From Oceanipulchritudo coccoides (GTDB lineage Bacteria > Verrucomicrobiota > Verrucomicrobiia > Opitutales > Oceanipulchritudinaceae), in assembly GCF_010500615.1 (NCBI RefSeq), contig NZ_JAAGNX010000002.1, forward strand, positions 920,990 through 984,989: a stretch of DNA of 64,000 nucleotides. The letters run 5' to 3'. Under the pieces are notes generated by a model that saw nothing but the letters and a program-made list of their open reading frames with translations, was not told the origin of the DNA and ran no database searches. Positions 35,665 through 44,431 of this stretch are shown here, one piece after another (position 1 is the stretch's first letter; every line of letters begins with the position of its first letter). The position numbers and the translations under genes are program-made.

Positions 35665-36474
35665 TTAGTTTTGCTCGGGAAAGGAGGATTCGTGCCACTT
35701 GCGCAAGGCAAGTTGACGAAAGTAAAGGACAACCGCGACAAAGCAGAACCCAAGCAGGCAGCAAAGCAACGTGGCCGCATAGATGGCGGAAATCTTCAAT
35801 TCCGACTTGTAGATCATGATCATGAAGCCGAGCCCGCCAGCCCGGTTCGTGGAGCCCGCAAAAATCTCCCCGGTAACCGAACCGATCACGGCAAGGGTGG
35901 CGGCAATTTTCGCCCCGGTGAAAAAGTAGGGCAGGCTGTAAGGAACCCGGAGGAGAAACAATTCCTGCCATGGGCTTGCCTTGTAGATCCTGAACATCTC
36001 GCGTTGACCCTCGGGAACGGACATCAATCCCTGAAGTGTACTTGCAACAACGGGAAAAAACCCGATCAGGAAGGCAATGAGGGCGACGCTCTGGAGCCCG
36101 ACATCGAAAAATATGACCACGATTGCCGCCATCGCAAGGATGGGAATCATCTGCATGAAAATGACAAATGGATACAGGCTGTACCGGAGGATGCGGATAG
36201 AGGCCATGGCAAGGCTGATGGCAAAGCCGATACTGATTGCGGCGATAAAGCCAATCATGGCCCCCATGAAGGTCACCCCGGTGGCCCTGAAGAGTGTTTC
36301 CCGCTCGCTGGCAAAGGCGATCAGGACATCGTGCGGTGCGGGCAGGATGAAGTCATGGAGGTTCCAATGCCCCTTGATCCAGTACCAGAGGGCGAGTAAC
36401 AGGCATCCTGTAATGACCGGAAGGACGATCCGGCTTATCCTGTCGTTACGCGCTTTCACAGCCAAGGACCTCAT
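35665..36474 (-). CDS. ABC transporter permease (SsuC/TauC/ThiX-like)
   Basis: A 269-residue permease taken from MRSLAVKARNDRISRI (ATG 36474), which overlaps the ATPase gene by 29 bases. About six membrane segments and the inner-membrane EAA-like loop MFRIYKASPWQELFLLRVPYS place it in the BPD_transp family of taurine, sulfonate, nitrate and pyrimidine-precursor importers. The stretch GEIFAGSTNRAGGLGFMIMI is typical of the group. A substrate-binding protein is not encoded here; it must be elsewhere or be replaced. Substrate unknown; thiamine precursor or sulfonate are only family-level possibilities. Confidence 0.9.
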   Translation of the reverse strand: MRSLAVKARNDRISRIVLPVITGCLLLALWYWIKGHWNLHDFILPAPHDVLIAFASERETLFRATGVTFMGAMIGFIAAISIGFAISLAMASIRILRYSLYPFVIFMQMIPILAMAAIVVIFFDVGLQSVALIAFLIGFFPVVASTLQGLMSVPEGQREMFRIYKASPWQELFLLRVPYSLPYFFTGAKIAATLAVIGSVTGEIFAGSTNRAGGLGFMIMIYKSELKISAIYAATLLCCLLGFCFVAVVLYFRQLALRKWHESSFPEQN

Positions 36475-37204
36475 GTAAGCGGGCAGTGGTTTCAGCCACC
36501 CGTTGTTGGAATTCAAGCGATTCCCGTGTATGGGAATCACGGGGGAATTGTAGCGGATTTTCAATGACAGCACTCACCCTTCCCGGATTCCTGCCGAGGA
36601 TGATGATCCGGTTGGACAGGAAGACCGCCTCGTTGACCGAATGCGTCACGAAAAAGGCCGTCCAGTCCGTGTCCCGGTGCAAATCTAGAAGCTCTTCATT
36701 GAGCCGGTTGCGCGTGATGGCATCCAATGCGCCAAACGGTTCATCGAGAAGGAGCAGGTTGGGGGAGAGGCTCAGGGCACGCGCAATGGAGACCCGCATT
36801 TGCATGCCGCCACTGAGTTGGCGCGGATAGTAGTGCAGAACCTCTTCCAGTCCGACACGTCCGGCCCAGTGCCTGGCAACTTTTTCCTGCTTCTTCCGCG
36901 AATGTCCTTTCAAGCGCAGGGGCAGGGCGATGTTCTGTTCGACGGTGGCCCAAGGCAGGAGGGTGGCATCCTGAAAGATGAAAGCCGGGTTAATCTCCGG
37001 TCCGGCCTGTTCAATGGAGCCATTGCTCGCCTTCAGCAAACCGGCAACAAGGCGCAAAAGCGTCGACTTCCCGCATCCCGAAGGCCCGACAATGGCGACA
37101 ATTTCACCGGGCTGGGCGGACAGGGAAACATGGTCGAGGACAAGGGGTCCATCGCCAAACCGTTTGCTGATCTCGGTGAGGGCGATGGCTGGTCCAGAAT
37201 GCAT
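36446..37204 (-). CDS. ABC transporter ATP-binding protein (SsuB/TauB-like)
   Basis: A 252-residue ATPase. Walker A GPSGCGKSTLLRLVAG (about residues 39-54), signature motif QLSGGMQMRVSIARALS, Walker B LLLLDEPFGALDAITR and the H-loop VTHSVNEAVFLSNRI are all intact. GALDAITRNRLNEELLDLHRD is characteristic of the taurine/nitrate/sulfonate-type importers. It lies 17 bases after ispG, and the permease gene overlaps its end, so it energises that permease. Confidence 0.95.
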   Translation of the reverse strand: MHSGPAIALTEISKRFGDGPLVLDHVSLSAQPGEIVAIVGPSGCGKSTLLRLVAGLLKASNGSIEQAGPEINPAFIFQDATLLPWATVEQNIALPLRLKGHSRKKQEKVARHWAGRVGLEEVLHYYPRQLSGGMQMRVSIARALSLSPNLLLLDEPFGALDAITRNRLNEELLDLHRDTDWTAFFVTHSVNEAVFLSNRIIILGRNPGRVSAVIENPLQFPRDSHTRESLEFQQRVAETTARLHEVLGCESA

Positions 37205-37221
37205 GAGTCTTGGAGAAAAAG

Positions 37222-39279
37222 TTAATCCTGTTCGGGGTCAGTCCACTTGTCGTGTTTCTTGATCAATGCGATGAGTGCGTCCACAGCTTCCGCTGCAGGA
37301 ATGTGGTATTGGACGCATTCCTTGCCAACATAAAGATTCACCTTGCCCGGGGCACCACCGACATAACCAAAGTCGGCATCGGCCATTTCGCCGGGCCCAT
37401 TGACGATACACCCCATGACAGCAATTGTGACGCCCTTGAGGTGACCTGTCGCCTCCCGGATTCGCTGGGTGGTGGATTGGAGGTCAAACAAGGTGCGCCC
37501 ACAGCTCGGGCAGGCAACGTACTCAGTTTTAGTCGAACGGGTCCGGGCTCCTTGAAGAATATCGTAGGCCAGCGTGGTTGACTGACGGATCGAAGGCACC
37601 GTTTCCACACTGATCATATCGCCAATGCCGTCACACAGGAGTGCGCCGCTGAGCATGCTTGCCTCGAGAAGCCGGTCACCAAAGTGATCTTTTTCCCGGT
37701 CGATCGAAGTCGCGGAACTGTTCCTGATCCAGACGGGATTGCGACTGTCCAATGCCGAGACAACCTCCGCAAGTTGCCGGTAGCGGCCGAGGGCGTGCGG
37801 CTTGGCATGTACGATCGCTGAGTCCGGTAAAGTGACTATGGCCGGCGATCCGGCGGCATCCAAGTCACCGGGAAACAATTTGGTCAAGCTCTCGGGCGAG
37901 ATGGCGAGCGCTACCCGTGCCTTGGCCTCTGCCGCTTCAGTACAGAAGGAAATCCATTCACCCCTGTCGGTGTAGGTGGTCATCCATACATCGCCGGGAC
38001 GGGTTCCCGCTTTCAGGGATTGTATCCATGAAGATTCGTATTCCAATCCGCTGCTGTCCCAGACCATGAATTCAACTACGCCGGACAACTTATTCCGCCA
38101 ATCTGCCAAATCACCAAGCAATTCAGGCGTCAGTTTCAGGAGGAGGCCTTCAATGCGGGCATCCTTGAGCGCTTGCTGGGCGGAGTTCAGGCCGTCGATG
38201 TATGCCTCCATGGAAGGAACTGATTCCGGTGGCGGACCCGGTTGTATGACAAGCGGTGGCTCGAGTGGACCAAGCTTACAGGATGTCCCGAGAGAGCCTT
38301 CCTCAACGGCGCGGCGCTTGTAAGTGTATGGATCGACAGGGTCCGGGCTGGTGCGCTCTGCTGATTCCTCCCACAGCGCCATTGCCTTGTCGGCGAGCGC
38401 TTGCGCCACCGGGACTTCCGCTACCGGATCCTCCGTGAGGGAGACCCGGATCGTGTCACCCAAGCCATCATAAAGCAAGGACCCGATACCGATCGCACTC
38501 TTGATGCGGGCATCATCTCCATCACCGGCTTCAGTCACTCCCAGATGAAGGGGGTAATGCATATTTTCCTCGAGCATTTTGGCGACCATCAAACGGTATG
38601 CCTGTATCATCACCTTCGGGTTGGAAGCCTTCATGGAGAGGATGATGTCGTGGAAGCCGTGCGACTCGGCGATACGGATAAATTCAAGGGCGCTCTCACA
38701 CATGCCAAGCGGCGTATCCCCGTAGCGGTTCATTATGCGGTCGGAAAGGCTGCCGTGGTTGGTCCCGATTCGCATGGCCCGACCGAGCTCCTTGCACCGC
38801 TTGACAATTGGCGAGAAGGATTCGTGCAAGCGCTGGATTTCGGAATCGTACTCAGAATCTGAATACTCCTTGACTTGAAACTTTTTCTTGTCGGCGTAGT
38901 TGCCCGGATTGATCCGGACCTTTTCCACATGCTTTACCGCCTCCATGGCGGCCTGCGGAAGAAAGTGGATGTCCGCCACGAGGGGAGTTTTCCCAAAACC
39001 GGCCGCGGTGAATTGCTTGCGGATCTCCCCCAGCGCTTCCGCCGCCTTGACGTTCTGGGCCGTGATACGGACGACTTCACATCCCGCCTCCGCGAGATCA
39101 ATGCTCTGCTTCACGGTAGCCGCCACGTCCTGCGTGGGCGTTGTGGTCATTGACTGGACCACGAGCGGGTGCTTTCCCCCGATCACAATATCCCCGACCC
39201 GTACCTCGCGGCTGGCCCGCCGCACCGTCTGGAACCGGGATTGGCAATAAGGCAGTGGATTAGTCGTGGATGACGGCAT
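37222..39279 (-). CDS. ispG: (E)-4-hydroxy-3-methylbut-2-enyl-diphosphate synthase, long three-domain form
   Basis: A 685-residue MEP-pathway enzyme converting MEcPP to HMBPP. The N-terminal TIM barrel begins about residue 25 (VRVGDIVIGGKHPLVVQSMT) and runs to about 300 (LLYDGLGDTIRVSLTEDP). The C-terminal [4Fe-4S] domain is at about 590-670, with the cluster cysteines in YVACPSCGRTLFDL and AVMGCIVNGPGEMADADFGY. Between them is an extra domain of about 270 residues (roughly 300-570), which occurs in the plant, Chlamydia, Bacteroidetes and Verrucomicrobia type of the enzyme, whereas the E. coli form is about 372 residues. It follows rseP by 10 bases and belongs to the uppS-cdsA-dxr-rseP-ispG isoprenoid/envelope cluster. 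Confidence 0.97.
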   Translation of the reverse strand: MPSSTTNPLPYCQSRFQTVRRASREVRVGDIVIGGKHPLVVQSMTTTPTQDVAATVKQSIDLAEAGCEVVRITAQNVKAAEALGEIRKQFTAAGFGKTPLVADIHFLPQAAMEAVKHVEKVRINPGNYADKKKFQVKEYSDSEYDSEIQRLHESFSPIVKRCKELGRAMRIGTNHGSLSDRIMNRYGDTPLGMCESALEFIRIAESHGFHDIILSMKASNPKVMIQAYRLMVAKMLEENMHYPLHLGVTEAGDGDDARIKSAIGIGSLLYDGLGDTIRVSLTEDPVAEVPVAQALADKAMALWEESAERTSPDPVDPYTYKRRAVEEGSLGTSCKLGPLEPPLVIQPGPPPESVPSMEAYIDGLNSAQQALKDARIEGLLLKLTPELLGDLADWRNKLSGVVEFMVWDSSGLEYESSWIQSLKAGTRPGDVWMTTYTDRGEWISFCTEAAEAKARVALAISPESLTKLFPGDLDAAGSPAIVTLPDSAIVHAKPHALGRYRQLAEVVSALDSRNPVWIRNSSATSIDREKDHFGDRLLEASMLSGALLCDGIGDMISVETVPSIRQSTTLAYDILQGARTRSTKTEYVACPSCGRTLFDLQSTTQRIREATGHLKGVTIAVMGCIVNGPGEMADADFGYVGGAPGKVNLYVGKECVQYHIPAAEAVDALIALIKKHDKWTDPEQD

Positions 39280-39289
39280 TCTGGTTCAA

Positions 39290-40771
39290 CTATTGTTCAG
39301 GTTGATCCTCAATTGTCTTTTCGACCGGCCCTCTAAACTGGATAGGAACGCGCTCGTCCATCGATTGCTCACCTTCTGTAATGGCAGATTCATTACGTCT
39401 CACTCGTCCCACATCGAAGAAAGTCACATAAATGAAGATCATCAGGAAGATCAGCATGAAGGCGCCTTGTGCCGATGCGATGACATTGGCAGGGATCGCC
39501 TTCCTGCGGATCTTGGCGATGGTCGCGAAGGCCATGTGCCCGCCATCCAGCACGGGAATGGGGAGCAAGTTGAGGATGGCCAGGTTCACGTTGATGAGGA
39601 CAACGATGGAGAGCACCTCGAGGATTCCGATTTGGGATATGACGTAGAGCGTGTAGCTGATGCCGACCGGTCCCGATAGATTGCGGATACCGACATCCGA
39701 TTGCGGATGTATCAAGGCTCCAAGAACGCGAAAAGTGACTTTGACCGCATCGACAACCTGAGCGACCGGATTGTAGTGACGGGTATCGAGAACTTGCTGC
39801 CAGCGCACCCCGATCATCGGCGTGGTGTCACCCGCCTTGTTGTAGATGACTTGCTCCGGAGTCAGACTTATTACGCGCTCATTCCCGTCATTTTCAATTG
39901 TGAGTTGCAGTTCCTTTTCCGGATTATCCCGAATGAGCCGACTGAGGGCAACTGTATGAAAAACCGGTTCCCCATTGACGGCCTTGATCTCATCGCCTTT
40001 CCCGAGACCTGCTCGTTCTGCCGGGGAGTTTTCCATGACATCGCCGATGAGGAGCGAATTTGCCGGGGCCATGCCAATCCGCCGGATATTCTCGAACTCA
40101 TCAAGGATGGGGAAGACTTCGAGATTCAATTGCTCGCCTGCACGCTCGACAAGGATGTCCGTTTTGGGATTTCCCGATGCGGAACGGCGGACTCCGGTTG
40201 TGATTGCATAGGTGATGTCCTCCCAGTTTGAAATAGGTTGGTCATCAATCGCCAGGATTGTGTCGCCCGGTTGGATGCCCGCCCGGATGGCCGGTCCCTC
40301 GCGTTCCATGCCATCCGAGTCAACCAACTGGCTGGAGACATATCCGACGGTCGTGGACTCATATTGCTCTGAGACAGGAATACCCGTGACCCAGAGAATG
40401 CTTCCGAGCCCAAGGGCAAAGAGGATATTGAAAAAGGCCCCGGCAGCAGCGACGATCATTTTGTCGGCGTAGGAAATTGGTGGAAGCGGATCAGCTTCAT
40501 CGTCCGGCGCCCCCTCAATGCCACGCAGGTCCGCAAGCTGTGGAAGGGCGACATATCCGCCCAGCGGGAACAGGGAGACGCGCCAGTCCACACCCTGCTT
40601 GTCCTTCCATCCGAACAAGCGTGGCCCAAATCCGATCGAGAAGCGCTCGATCTTCAGTTTGCGCCACCGGGCCGCAATGTAGTGTCCGTATTCGTGGATA
40701 AAGATAGAGGCCCCGAAAAACAGGACTACCAGGACGATCGCAAAGGGATCTGAAAGGATTCTTAGAAACAT
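39290..40771 (-). CDS. rseP: RseP/SpoIVFB-type site-2 membrane metalloprotease
   Basis: A 493-residue intramembrane zinc protease. The N-terminal membrane helix carries HEYGH in SIFIHEYGHYIAARWRKLKI, and the late helix has the LDG motif in NLLPIPVLDGGHMAFATIAK. Two PDZ-like regions lie between: IRAGIQPGDTILAIDDQPIS (about 165) and PAERAGLGKGDEIKAVNGEPV (about 250). In proteobacteria RseP cleaves anti-sigma factors after envelope stress; here the sigma factor is not encoded nearby. The protein is longer than the 450-residue norm, with a charged C-terminal tail. It sits between dxr and ispG, a common conserved neighbourhood. Confidence 0.96.
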   Translation of the reverse strand: MFLRILSDPFAIVLVVLFFGASIFIHEYGHYIAARWRKLKIERFSIGFGPRLFGWKDKQGVDWRVSLFPLGGYVALPQLADLRGIEGAPDDEADPLPPISYADKMIVAAAGAFFNILFALGLGSILWVTGIPVSEQYESTTVGYVSSQLVDSDGMEREGPAIRAGIQPGDTILAIDDQPISNWEDITYAITTGVRRSASGNPKTDILVERAGEQLNLEVFPILDEFENIRRIGMAPANSLLIGDVMENSPAERAGLGKGDEIKAVNGEPVFHTVALSRLIRDNPEKELQLTIENDGNERVISLTPEQVIYNKAGDTTPMIGVRWQQVLDTRHYNPVAQVVDAVKVTFRVLGALIHPQSDVGIRNLSGPVGISYTLYVISQIGILEVLSIVVLINVNLAILNLLPIPVLDGGHMAFATIAKIRRKAIPANVIASAQGAFMLIFLMIFIYVTFFDVGRVRRNESAITEGEQSMDERVPIQFRGPVEKTIEDQPEQ

Positions 40772-40790
40772 ATCAGTTAGTTGAAATTAC

Positions 40791-41909
40791 TCAGTCAGCG
40801 ATCTTCTCGATTTGAGCCCCGGCAAATTGCAACAGCTCATTTTCGAGATCAAGCAGCTCCTCCAGGGAACCGGGTTCCTTGAATGACGCAGACTCCAGAC
40901 AATGCCTGATCACTTTGGGAATGGCAAGAAAGCCCAGTTTTTTTTCAAGGAAGGCATCTACTGCGGCTTGGTTGGCAGAATTGTAGACAGCCGGGGCGAT
41001 TCCGCCCTGTTGCAGGGCTTCGCGAGCCAGGGCGAGGCAGGGAAATTTATCCAGATCCGGCGGCCGAAGCTCAAGATTGTGAATTTTGGTGAAGTCCAGT
41101 CCCTCTTGGCAGGGCTCAACCTTGTCGGGCCAGGCAAGAACGTGCTGGATGGGGAAGGTCATCGACGGCGGCGCAAGCTGGGCCATGACGGATCCATCAC
41201 GAAATTCGGTCATGCTGTGAATGATGCTCTGCGGATGGATAACGACATCGATTTGTCCGGGTTGCAGGCCAAAGAGCCATTTTGCCTCGATCATCTCCAG
41301 CCCCTTGTTGGCCATTGTGGCCGAGTCGATAGTCACCTTCGGGCCCATGTCCCAATTGGGATGGTCCAATGCCTGCTCAAGCGTGACTTCCTCCAGCTCG
41401 CGCTTCGTGTGGTGGAGGAAGGGGCCGCCGGAGGCAGTCAGCAAAATCCGTTTCAGGTTGGTGCGGTCCTTCAATCCCTCAAGGCACTGGAAGATGGCAT
41501 TATGCTCGGAATCAACGGGAAGGATGCAGCCCTTGGATCGGGCCGCGGCTTCCATCACGAATTTCCCGGCAAGGACAAGGGTCTCCTTGTTGGCGAGGCC
41601 AACTGTCTTGCCGGCTTCAAGAGCGGCAATCGTGGGTCTAACCCCGACCGTTCCCGTGGTGGCGACAACGACCACATCGGCCTCCGGGAGAGTTGCCAGC
41701 GCCATTAATCCATCAAGACCGTCTTTCTTGTAAAGCGCACTGTGCGCCACCTTGAACTCTTCTTTGATAGCCTCAATGGCCTCCGAATTCTGGTTGGCGG
41801 CGATCCCGATCAATTGGAATCGCTCCGGATTATTCCGAATAACGGCGAGGGTGCTTTCCCCGATCGAACCGGTGGCTCCAAGGAGGACGACTTTTCTAAG
41901 TTCAGCCAT
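40791..41909 (-). CDS. dxr: 1-deoxy-D-xylulose 5-phosphate reductoisomerase
   Basis: A 372-residue NADPH enzyme making MEP, the committed step of the MEP pathway. Seen: cofactor motif VVLLGATGSIGESTLAVI, GLANKETLVLAG, the catalytic/metal segment ILPVDSEHNAIFQCLEG, ILLTASGGPF, and PNWDMGPKVTIDSATMANKGLE. Normal length. It lies six bases after cdsA and 19 bases before rseP on the same strand. Confidence 0.97.
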   Translation of the reverse strand: MAELRKVVLLGATGSIGESTLAVIRNNPERFQLIGIAANQNSEAIEAIKEEFKVAHSALYKKDGLDGLMALATLPEADVVVVATTGTVGVRPTIAALEAGKTVGLANKETLVLAGKFVMEAAARSKGCILPVDSEHNAIFQCLEGLKDRTNLKRILLTASGGPFLHHTKRELEEVTLEQALDHPNWDMGPKVTIDSATMANKGLEMIEAKWLFGLQPGQIDVVIHPQSIIHSMTEFRDGSVMAQLAPPSMTFPIQHVLAWPDKVEPCQEGLDFTKIHNLELRPPDLDKFPCLALAREALQQGGIAPAVYNSANQAAVDAFLEKKLGFLAIPKVIRHCLESASFKEPGSLEELLDLENELLQFAGAQIEKIAD

Positions 41910-41915
41910 ACTGTG

Positions 41916-42722
41916 TTAAAAAAGAAGCCAGTTGATGAAGTAGGCAGTCGGGAAGGCAAGAATCAGGCTGTCGGCCAAATCAAAAACGCCGCCGATACCC
42001 CGAATGATGGTGCCGGAATCCTTCACCTTTGCTTCACGCTTGAAGGCGCTCTCAATCAGGTCCCCGATTACGCCGGCCAGGCAGATCAATACCCCTGAAA
42101 TAGCCGCGGTTAAAATGGTCAGTCCCGCGGGCAGGGAATCCTTGGCCATGAGGACAAAGCCGACGCTGACCAAGACGGATAAAACAACTCCTCCGGCCAG
42201 TCCCTCCCAGGTTTTCTTGGGGCTGAATGCTGGCGCCATTTTTGTCTTTCCGATCCAGAGGCCGGTCAGCAAGGCACCCACATCGCCAAACTTGGCGACG
42301 GCAACGACCCAGACCGCGAGGATGATGCCAGATTCATGGACCATCAGGGCGGCGGTGAAAAACGGCATCAGCATGAGGATAAGTGCGCCGACAGTAATCA
42401 TGGCGACGGAACCAAAGCTCCCGACACCAGTCTTGAAAAGGCTTGCGATAAAGGTGATGGCCAACCCGGCAGCGAGAATCGCCACCGGTGGCAATATCCA
42501 TGGAGGGATCAGGATAGCGGCCAGAAGAATGACCACAAAAGCGGGTAGGGCGACATTGCGGTCCACCGGCCGGCCGGCCTGCCGCAGTAGCTCAAGCAGC
42601 TCATAAAAAGCCCCGGTTCCGAAGGCGGCGATTAGAATGAAAGCCCCCCATTTACCCAGAAGTAGCGGCAGGGTAATGACAATTGCCCAGAGGATGGCGG
42701 TAGCGATGATGCGTTGTTTCAT
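41916..42722 (-). CDS. cdsA: Phosphatidate cytidylyltransferase with a deviant signature
   Basis: A 268-residue membrane protein with about seven hydrophobic segments, making CDP-diacylglycerol for phospholipids. The C-terminal signature region reads FKREAKVKDSGTIIRGIGG then VFDLADS. The K-R-x4-K-D part is canonical, but the usual P-x-H-G-G-x-x-D-R-x-D appears as R-G-I-G-G-V-F-D-L-A-D, so the conserved His and Arg are replaced by Ile and Leu. Genomic position (ATGA overlap with uppS upstream, dxr next) is the classic CdsA neighbourhood. The function is therefore likely but the active-site variation is worth noting. Confidence 0.88.
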   Translation of the reverse strand: MKQRIIATAILWAIVITLPLLLGKWGAFILIAAFGTGAFYELLELLRQAGRPVDRNVALPAFVVILLAAILIPPWILPPVAILAAGLAITFIASLFKTGVGSFGSVAMITVGALILMLMPFFTAALMVHESGIILAVWVVAVAKFGDVGALLTGLWIGKTKMAPAFSPKKTWEGLAGGVVLSVLVSVGFVLMAKDSLPAGLTILTAAISGVLICLAGVIGDLIESAFKREAKVKDSGTIIRGIGGVFDLADSLILAFPTAYFINWLLF

Positions 42723-43480
42723 GATGACGGGGATTGGATTTGTTCACCGGTCAGGCCGAAGCGGCGCTCCCGGGCGCAGTAGGCGTCGATAGCCCGGCGG
42801 AAGCATTCCGGGCCGAAATCAGGCCAGTTTTCCCGGGCGAAGTAGTATTCCGCGTAGGCACTTTGCATGAGAAGAAAATTGGAAATCCGGTGCTCGCCGG
42901 AGGTCCGTATGACAAGGTCCGGATCGGGCATGTTCCCGGTGTAAAGGTAGGATTGCAGGGTCTCCCAATTGAGTGCATCGGGATCTTCACTTCCTCTTTG
43001 CACCGCCTTGGCGTAGCTTTGAACGGCATCCAGCATTTCCGTACGCGACCCATAATTCAAGGCGAGCGAGAGGGTCCACTGATCAAAGTCCTTTGTTTCC
43101 TCGATTGTCTTCTCAAGAAGTTTACCAACCCGTTTGGGCATGTCCTGAAGGCGCCCGATGACCCGGAAACGAATCTTCTTTTCCACTAAATCCGTGGCCT
43201 GTGATTTGAGAAAGCTCTCAAGCAACCGCATCAGGGCATTCACTTCATGCTTCGGGCGGTTCCAGTTTTCGACCGAAAAGGCGTAGAGTGTGAGGTAGCG
43301 CAGATCCAGAGACTGGGCACATTCGACGATTTTTTTGACATTCTCGACCCCTTGCCGATGCCCTTCCTCGCGGGGCAAACCGCGCGCCTTTGCCCAGCGG
43401 CCGTTTCCGTCCATGATCACGGCGACATGGAGCGGCATGGGCTTGCTCGGTTCGGTTGGCTGTTTTTTCCGTTTTAACAT
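42719..43480 (-). CDS. uppS: Isoprenyl (undecaprenyl) diphosphate synthase
   Basis: A 253-residue cis-prenyltransferase extending FPP with IPP to the C55 carrier lipid. Start at MLKRKKQPTEPSKP (ATG 43480), since the frame upstream overlaps the cysE side and would give an unlikely N-terminus. Motifs: LHVAVIMDGNGRWAKARGLP (catalytic Asp), EGHRQGVENVKKI, YLTLYAFSVENWNRP, and the C-terminal PDPDLVIRTSGEHRISNFLL and YAEYYFARENWPDF. It precedes cdsA with a four-base overlap. Confidence 0.97.
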   Translation of the reverse strand: MLKRKKQPTEPSKPMPLHVAVIMDGNGRWAKARGLPREEGHRQGVENVKKIVECAQSLDLRYLTLYAFSVENWNRPKHEVNALMRLLESFLKSQATDLVEKKIRFRVIGRLQDMPKRVGKLLEKTIEETKDFDQWTLSLALNYGSRTEMLDAVQSYAKAVQRGSEDPDALNWETLQSYLYTGNMPDPDLVIRTSGEHRISNFLLMQSAYAEYYFARENWPDFGPECFRRAIDAYCARERRFGLTGEQIQSPSS

Positions 43481-43532
43481 GGATTGGTATGCGGGGTGTA
43501 GCAAAAGCGCCCGCAAAGGCAAGGCAACGGAT

Positions 43533-44327
43533 TTAGATGTTATGGTCCATACAGCCAGCGGGATCTTCAGCGGCAACCCCGACAACCTTCGCCGGCACGC
43601 CGGCAACCGTCATGTGAGCTGGCACGTTTTCCAGGACGACGCTCCCCGCTCCGACGCGGGCGCATTCGCCGATGACGACATTGCCGAGAATCTTTGCCCC
43701 GGCCCCGATGAGCACACCCTGCCGCACCTTCGGGTGACGGTCGCCCCGGGCCTTCCCCGTTCCGCCAAGTGTCACCTCATGCAGAATGGAGACGTGATCG
43801 TCGATGACCGCGGTTTCCCCAATGACAATGCTAGTTGCGTGGTCGAAAAGGATACCGGAACCGATGCGGGCGGCCGGGTGGATGTCGACTGCAAAGACTT
43901 GAGAGATAATGCTTTGCAGATACAAAGACATCTCCCTGCGGTTGTTTTTCCAGAGCTGGTGGGCAATCCGGTAGGCCGTTAGGGCCTGGAAACCCTTGAA
44001 ATAGAGGACCGGGGACAGGTAGCCCCTTGAGGCAGGATCGCGCTCATCAATCGCAACAATATCCTTTCGAGCCTGTTGTCCGATCTCCGGGTTGGCTTTC
44101 AAGGTTTCCTCAAACAGGTCGTGTAGATAGGGCTCGGAGACTGCATGGTGACCGAGCTTGCGGGAAATCCGGTGAGCCAGACTGGCCTCGAGGCTGTCGC
44201 AATCCAGGATACTTTCATGAATAAGCTCTGAGAGTACAGGCTCAGACTCAGCGGCCACCCGGGCCTCCTGGAGTAATTGTGCCCATACAGGGTCATCAGC
44301 GGTGTTGGTTGCGGATGGAATTGCCAT
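43533..44327 (-). CDS. cysE: Serine O-acetyltransferase
   Basis: A 264-residue enzyme making O-acetylserine for cysteine synthesis. Start at MAIPSATNTADDP (ATG 44327); the open frame upstream reads unlikely basic sequence. N-terminal helical domain with DPASRGYLSPVLYFKGFQAL, then a left-handed beta-helix of hexapeptide repeats: IHPAARIGSGILFDHATSIV, IGETAVIDDHVSILHEVTLG and RHPKVRQGVLIGAGAKILGN. The catalytic His occur in FDHATSIV and ILHEVTLGG. It is the first gene of the long minus-strand run, 52 bases before uppS, and is divergent from the peptidase gene. Confidence 0.95.
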   Translation of the reverse strand: MAIPSATNTADDPVWAQLLQEARVAAESEPVLSELIHESILDCDSLEASLAHRISRKLGHHAVSEPYLHDLFEETLKANPEIGQQARKDIVAIDERDPASRGYLSPVLYFKGFQALTAYRIAHQLWKNNRREMSLYLQSIISQVFAVDIHPAARIGSGILFDHATSIVIGETAVIDDHVSILHEVTLGGTGKARGDRHPKVRQGVLIGAGAKILGNVVIGECARVGAGSVVLENVPAHMTVAGVPAKVVGVAAEDPAGCMDHNI

Positions 44328-44431
44328 TATCTTAAGTCTTTTTCCACAGTATCTGGCTTTCAGAATTATTGGCAAAAATCTTTTACAGAAATCTTTTGCC
44401 ATTAAAAATTACGCTTTAAAACTCACGATAC

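Noticed and set aside
35671-36399. Plus-strand open frame (242 codons) opposite the permease gene
   Set aside because: Gly/Glu/Asp-rich shadow of membrane helices; the ABC permease on the other strand is clear.
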